A stretch of 64,000 bases of DNA. It comes from an uncultured Chryseobacterium sp. GTDB taxonomy: Bacteria; Bacteroidota; Bacteroidia; Flavobacteriales; Weeksellaceae. Under the pieces are notes generated by a model. The model saw only the letters and a program-made list of their open reading frames with translations, was not told the origin of the DNA and ran no database searches. The position numbers and the translations under genes were made by a program. Position 1 is the first letter of the stretch. Every line of letters begins with the position of its first letter. Location of the stretch: positions 1 through 64,000 of the forward strand of contig CAJYGB010000040.1 in assembly GCA_913774355.1 (NCBI GenBank), given 5' to 3'. Shown one piece after another: positions 62,249 through 64,000 of the stretch.

Positions 62249-62268
62249 TACAGAGTTATAAAATAAAA
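62247..62268 (+). promoter_or_regulatory. Predicted Cas9 self-target: 12-bp protospacer plus PAM
   Basis: TGTACAGAGTTA (62247-62258) equals the guide of the crRNA-like RNA. The five bases TAAAA and then TAAAA (62264-62268) follow on its 3' side, giving N5-TAAAA. The match overlaps the last two bases of the -7 box and the predicted start site, so a bound Cas9 would block initiation. Twelve seed bases should allow binding but not cleavage. Confidence 0.7.
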
Positions 62269-62301
62269 AGTTTATTTTAGTTTAAATAACTGATAATCGG
62301 A

Positions 62302-64000
62302 ATGAAAAATATTTTAGGTCTAGATTTAGGAACAAACTCCATAGGTTGGGCGTTAATCAAACAGGATTTTGAGAATAAGCAAGGCGAAATTCTGGGGATG
62401 GGAAGCCGGATTATTCCGATGTCCCAGGATATTCTCGGTGATTTCGGTAAAGGCAATTCGGTTTCGCAGACGGCGGAACGGACGAGATACAGAAGTGTCA
62501 GAAGGCTACGCGAACGCTTTTTGCTAAGAAGAGAGCGGCTCCATCGTGTTCTCCATATCCTGAATTTTCTTCCCGAACATTATGCCAATCAGATCGATTT
62601 TAACAAACGTTTCGGAAAATTCAAGTCGGAGACCGAACCTAAGCTTGCCTGGAAAAATACCGATGGAAAATTTTCATTTCTGTTTCAGGATTCATTTAAT
62701 GAAATGCTTAATGATTTTAAGGCAGACGGACACGATCTGAAAGTTCCTTATGACTGGACGATTTATTACCTGCGAAAAAAAGCACTTTCCCGAAAAATAG
62801 AAAAGGAAGAATTGGCCTGGATTCTTCTGAATTTTAATCAGAAACGCGGATACTATCAATTGCGTGGTGAGGAGGAAGAGGACAATCCGAATAAGTTGGT
62901 CGAGTTTTATTCATTAAAAATTGTAGATGTTCTGGCGGATGAGCCGCAAAAAGGAAAATCGGATATTTGGTATTCCTTGATTTTGGAGAACGGATGGGTT
63001 TACAGACGTTCCAGCAAAATACCTTTATTCGATTGGAAGGAAAAAACAAGAGATTTTATTGTCACCACTGATTTAAATGATGACGGAAGCATAAAAACCG
63101 ATAAGGAAGGAAATGAAAAAAGAAGTTTCCGCGCCCCAAGTGAAAACGACTGGACTCTGGTAAAGAAAAAAACAGAACAGGAAATCGATAAATCGCACAA
63201 GACTGTCGGAACGTACATTTACGAAACCCTTCTTCAGGATCCGAAACAGAAAATCAAAGGAAAACTGGTCCGGACCATTGAAAGAAAATTTTACAAGCAG
63301 GAACTGAAACAGATTCTTGAAAAGCAAAAAGAATTTCATCCTGAATTACAGAGTGATGATTTATATAATGACTGCATTCGTGAATTGTATAGAAATAACG
63401 AAGCGCATCAGCTGATGCTTGGCAATAAGGATTTTATCCATCTTTTTATGGAGGATATTATTTTCTATCAACGGCCGTTGAGAAGTCAGAAATCTTCAAT
63501 ATCAAATTGCTCGCTGGAATTCAGAACATACAGAGATGAAAATGGAGTAGAGCATACTCGATATCTGAAAGCGATTCCAAAATCCAATCCTTATTATCAG
63601 GAATTCCGTTTATGGCAATGGATTTTTAATCTGAATATTTATCGAAAAGATAATGAAGATAACGTCACTAAAGAGTTTCTGAGCACAAACAAAGATTACG
63701 AAAATCTTTTTGAGTTTTTGAACAACCGAAAAGAAGTTGATCAAAAAGCTTTGCTGAAACATTTTAAAGTTAGTGATAAAATATACCGTTGGAATTTTGT
63801 AGAAGATAAAAAATATCCGTGCAATGAAACCAGGACGATGATTTCGTCAAGATTGGAAAAAGTTGAAGGGATCGCAGATGATTTTCTGACGAGAGAATGT
63901 GAACAGAAGATCTGGCATATCATTTATTCTGTCAATGATAAATTAGAGTACGAAAAAGCCTTGAGATCCTTTGCCAGGAAGCATAATGTGGATGAAAATT
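62302..64000 (+). CDS. cas9: Type II-C CRISPR-associated endonuclease Cas9, N-terminal part
   Basis: Starts ATG 62302 and stays open for 566 codons to the window edge. RuvC-I motif LGLDLGTNSIGWALI (about 4-18) holds the catalytic Asp. The arginine-rich bridge helix is ERTRYRSVRRLRERFLLRRERL (about 66-87), and a REC lobe typical of Bacteroidota II-C Cas9 follows (YYLRKKALSRKIEKEELAWILLNFNQKRGYYQLRG, a family-specific mark). With the tracrRNA and crRNA it cuts DNA beside a PAM. HNH and the PAM-interacting domain, cas1, cas2 and the array should lie beyond 64000. No frameshift is seen. Confidence 0.95.
   Translation, partial: MKNILGLDLGTNSIGWALIKQDFENKQGEILGMGSRIIPMSQDILGDFGKGNSVSQTAERTRYRSVRRLRERFLLRRERLHRVLHILNFLPEHYANQIDFNKRFGKFKSETEPKLAWKNTDGKFSFLFQDSFNEMLNDFKADGHDLKVPYDWTIYYLRKKALSRKIEKEELAWILLNFNQKRGYYQLRGEEEEDNPNKLVEFYSLKIVDVLADEPQKGKSDIWYSLILENGWVYRRSSKIPLFDWKEKTRDFIVTTDLNDDGSIKTDKEGNEKRSFRAPSENDWTLVKKKTEQEIDKSHKTVGTYIYETLLQDPKQKIKGKLVRTIERKFYKQELKQILEKQKEFHPELQSDDLYNDCIRELYRNNEAHQLMLGNKDFIHLFMEDIIFYQRPLRSQKSSISNCSLEFRTYRDENGVEHTRYLKAIPKSNPYYQEFRLWQWIFNLNIYRKDNEDNVTKEFLSTNKDYENLFEFLNNRKEVDQKALLKHFKVSDKIYRWNFVEDKKYPCNETRTMISSRLEKVEGIADDFLTRECEQKIWHIIYSVNDKLEYEKALRSFARKHNVDEN

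Larger units (their letters stand above)
61496..62301. other. CRISPR-Cas9 leader region with two minus-strand RNAs
   Basis: These 806 bases contain a terminator (61526-61558), the tracrRNA (61740-61819), a short possible peptide gene (61923-61976), the crRNA-like RNA with its terminator (62018-62084) and the cas9 promoter with the matching target (62241-62268). No classical CRISPR array is present here. Confidence 0.7.

Noticed and set aside
62072..62258. The pair TAACTCTGTACA / TGTACAGAGTTA as ends of a small transposable element (MITE)
   Set aside because: There is no target duplication and no terminal position. One arm abuts exactly the repeat piece and the other has a PAM-like flank, which fits guide and target better.

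Overview
The window looks like a chromosome segment of a flavobacterium of the Weeksellaceae, closest in flavour to Chryseobacterium. The signs are AT-rich spacers, promoters of the Bacteroidota type (-7 box TAnnTTTG), families such as DUF5686, DUF4385, DUF3570/DUF4266, a short histone H1-like protein and a type II-C Cas9, and many small intergenic repeats. It is mostly ordinary chromosome. Accessory material sits at both ends: an IS3-family transposase tail beside a tRNA-like 3' end at the left, and a CRISPR-Cas9 locus running off the right edge.

Layout. 1-7.2 kb: IS3 remnant, hydroxyisourate hydrolase, TspO-like protein, flavin reductase, a secreted repeat protein, Tat-exported alkaline phosphatase, and a MerC/COG0523 pair behind a Zur-like operator. 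7.2-12.2 kb: AsmA-like and DUF5686 envelope proteins. 12.8-15.5 kb: ArsB-like carrier and MFS exporter. 15.8-22 kb: a CusA/CzcA-TolC-adaptor heavy-metal efflux operon, preceded by a small His-rich exported protein. 22.1-26.4 kb: a paralogue of that small protein leading thioredoxin, ApbE, DUF4266, DUF3570 and PAP2 genes; the two clusters share a promoter architecture. 26.5-37.9 kb: VIT transporter, LOV-type blue-light histidine kinase with receivers, SemiSWEET, Omp85-like barrel, TPR-LuxR regulator, multi-PAS kinase, YetF-like protein. 38-41 kb: two surface proteins sharing a C-terminal module, and a receiver. 41.3-49 kb: a probable sucrose (or related disaccharide) locus with LacI regulator, TonB receptor, GH100-like invertase, P-loop sugar/nucleoside kinase and SLC45-like transporter. 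49.3-61.5 kb: FAD enzyme, serine hydrolase, sorbosone dehydrogenase-like lipoprotein, hydrolase, histone H1-like protein, Tex, YceI lipoprotein and an XRE regulator.

The most exciting part is 61.7-64 kb. cas9 (start 62302) is preceded by a tracrRNA on the minus strand (about 61819 to 61740) with its own -7 box and terminator. Between them lies a second minus-strand RNA unit (about 62084 to 62018). It has a 16-nt CRISPR-repeat piece that pairs with the tracrRNA anti-repeat, a strong terminator hairpin directly downstream, and a 12-nt guide directly upstream. That 12-nt guide is identical to 62247-62258, which overlaps the predicted cas9 promoter -7 box and start site. The flank 3' of the match reads N5-TAAAA, the PAM I recall for the related Flavobacterium columnare II-C Cas9. 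I read this as a dedicated crRNA-like RNA that directs Cas9, through a seed too short for cleavage, to repress its own promoter.

Limits: all calls come from reading the sequence. No database search, folding program or alignment was run. Promoters are consensus matches only. cas9 and the IS3 transposase are cut by the window edges.
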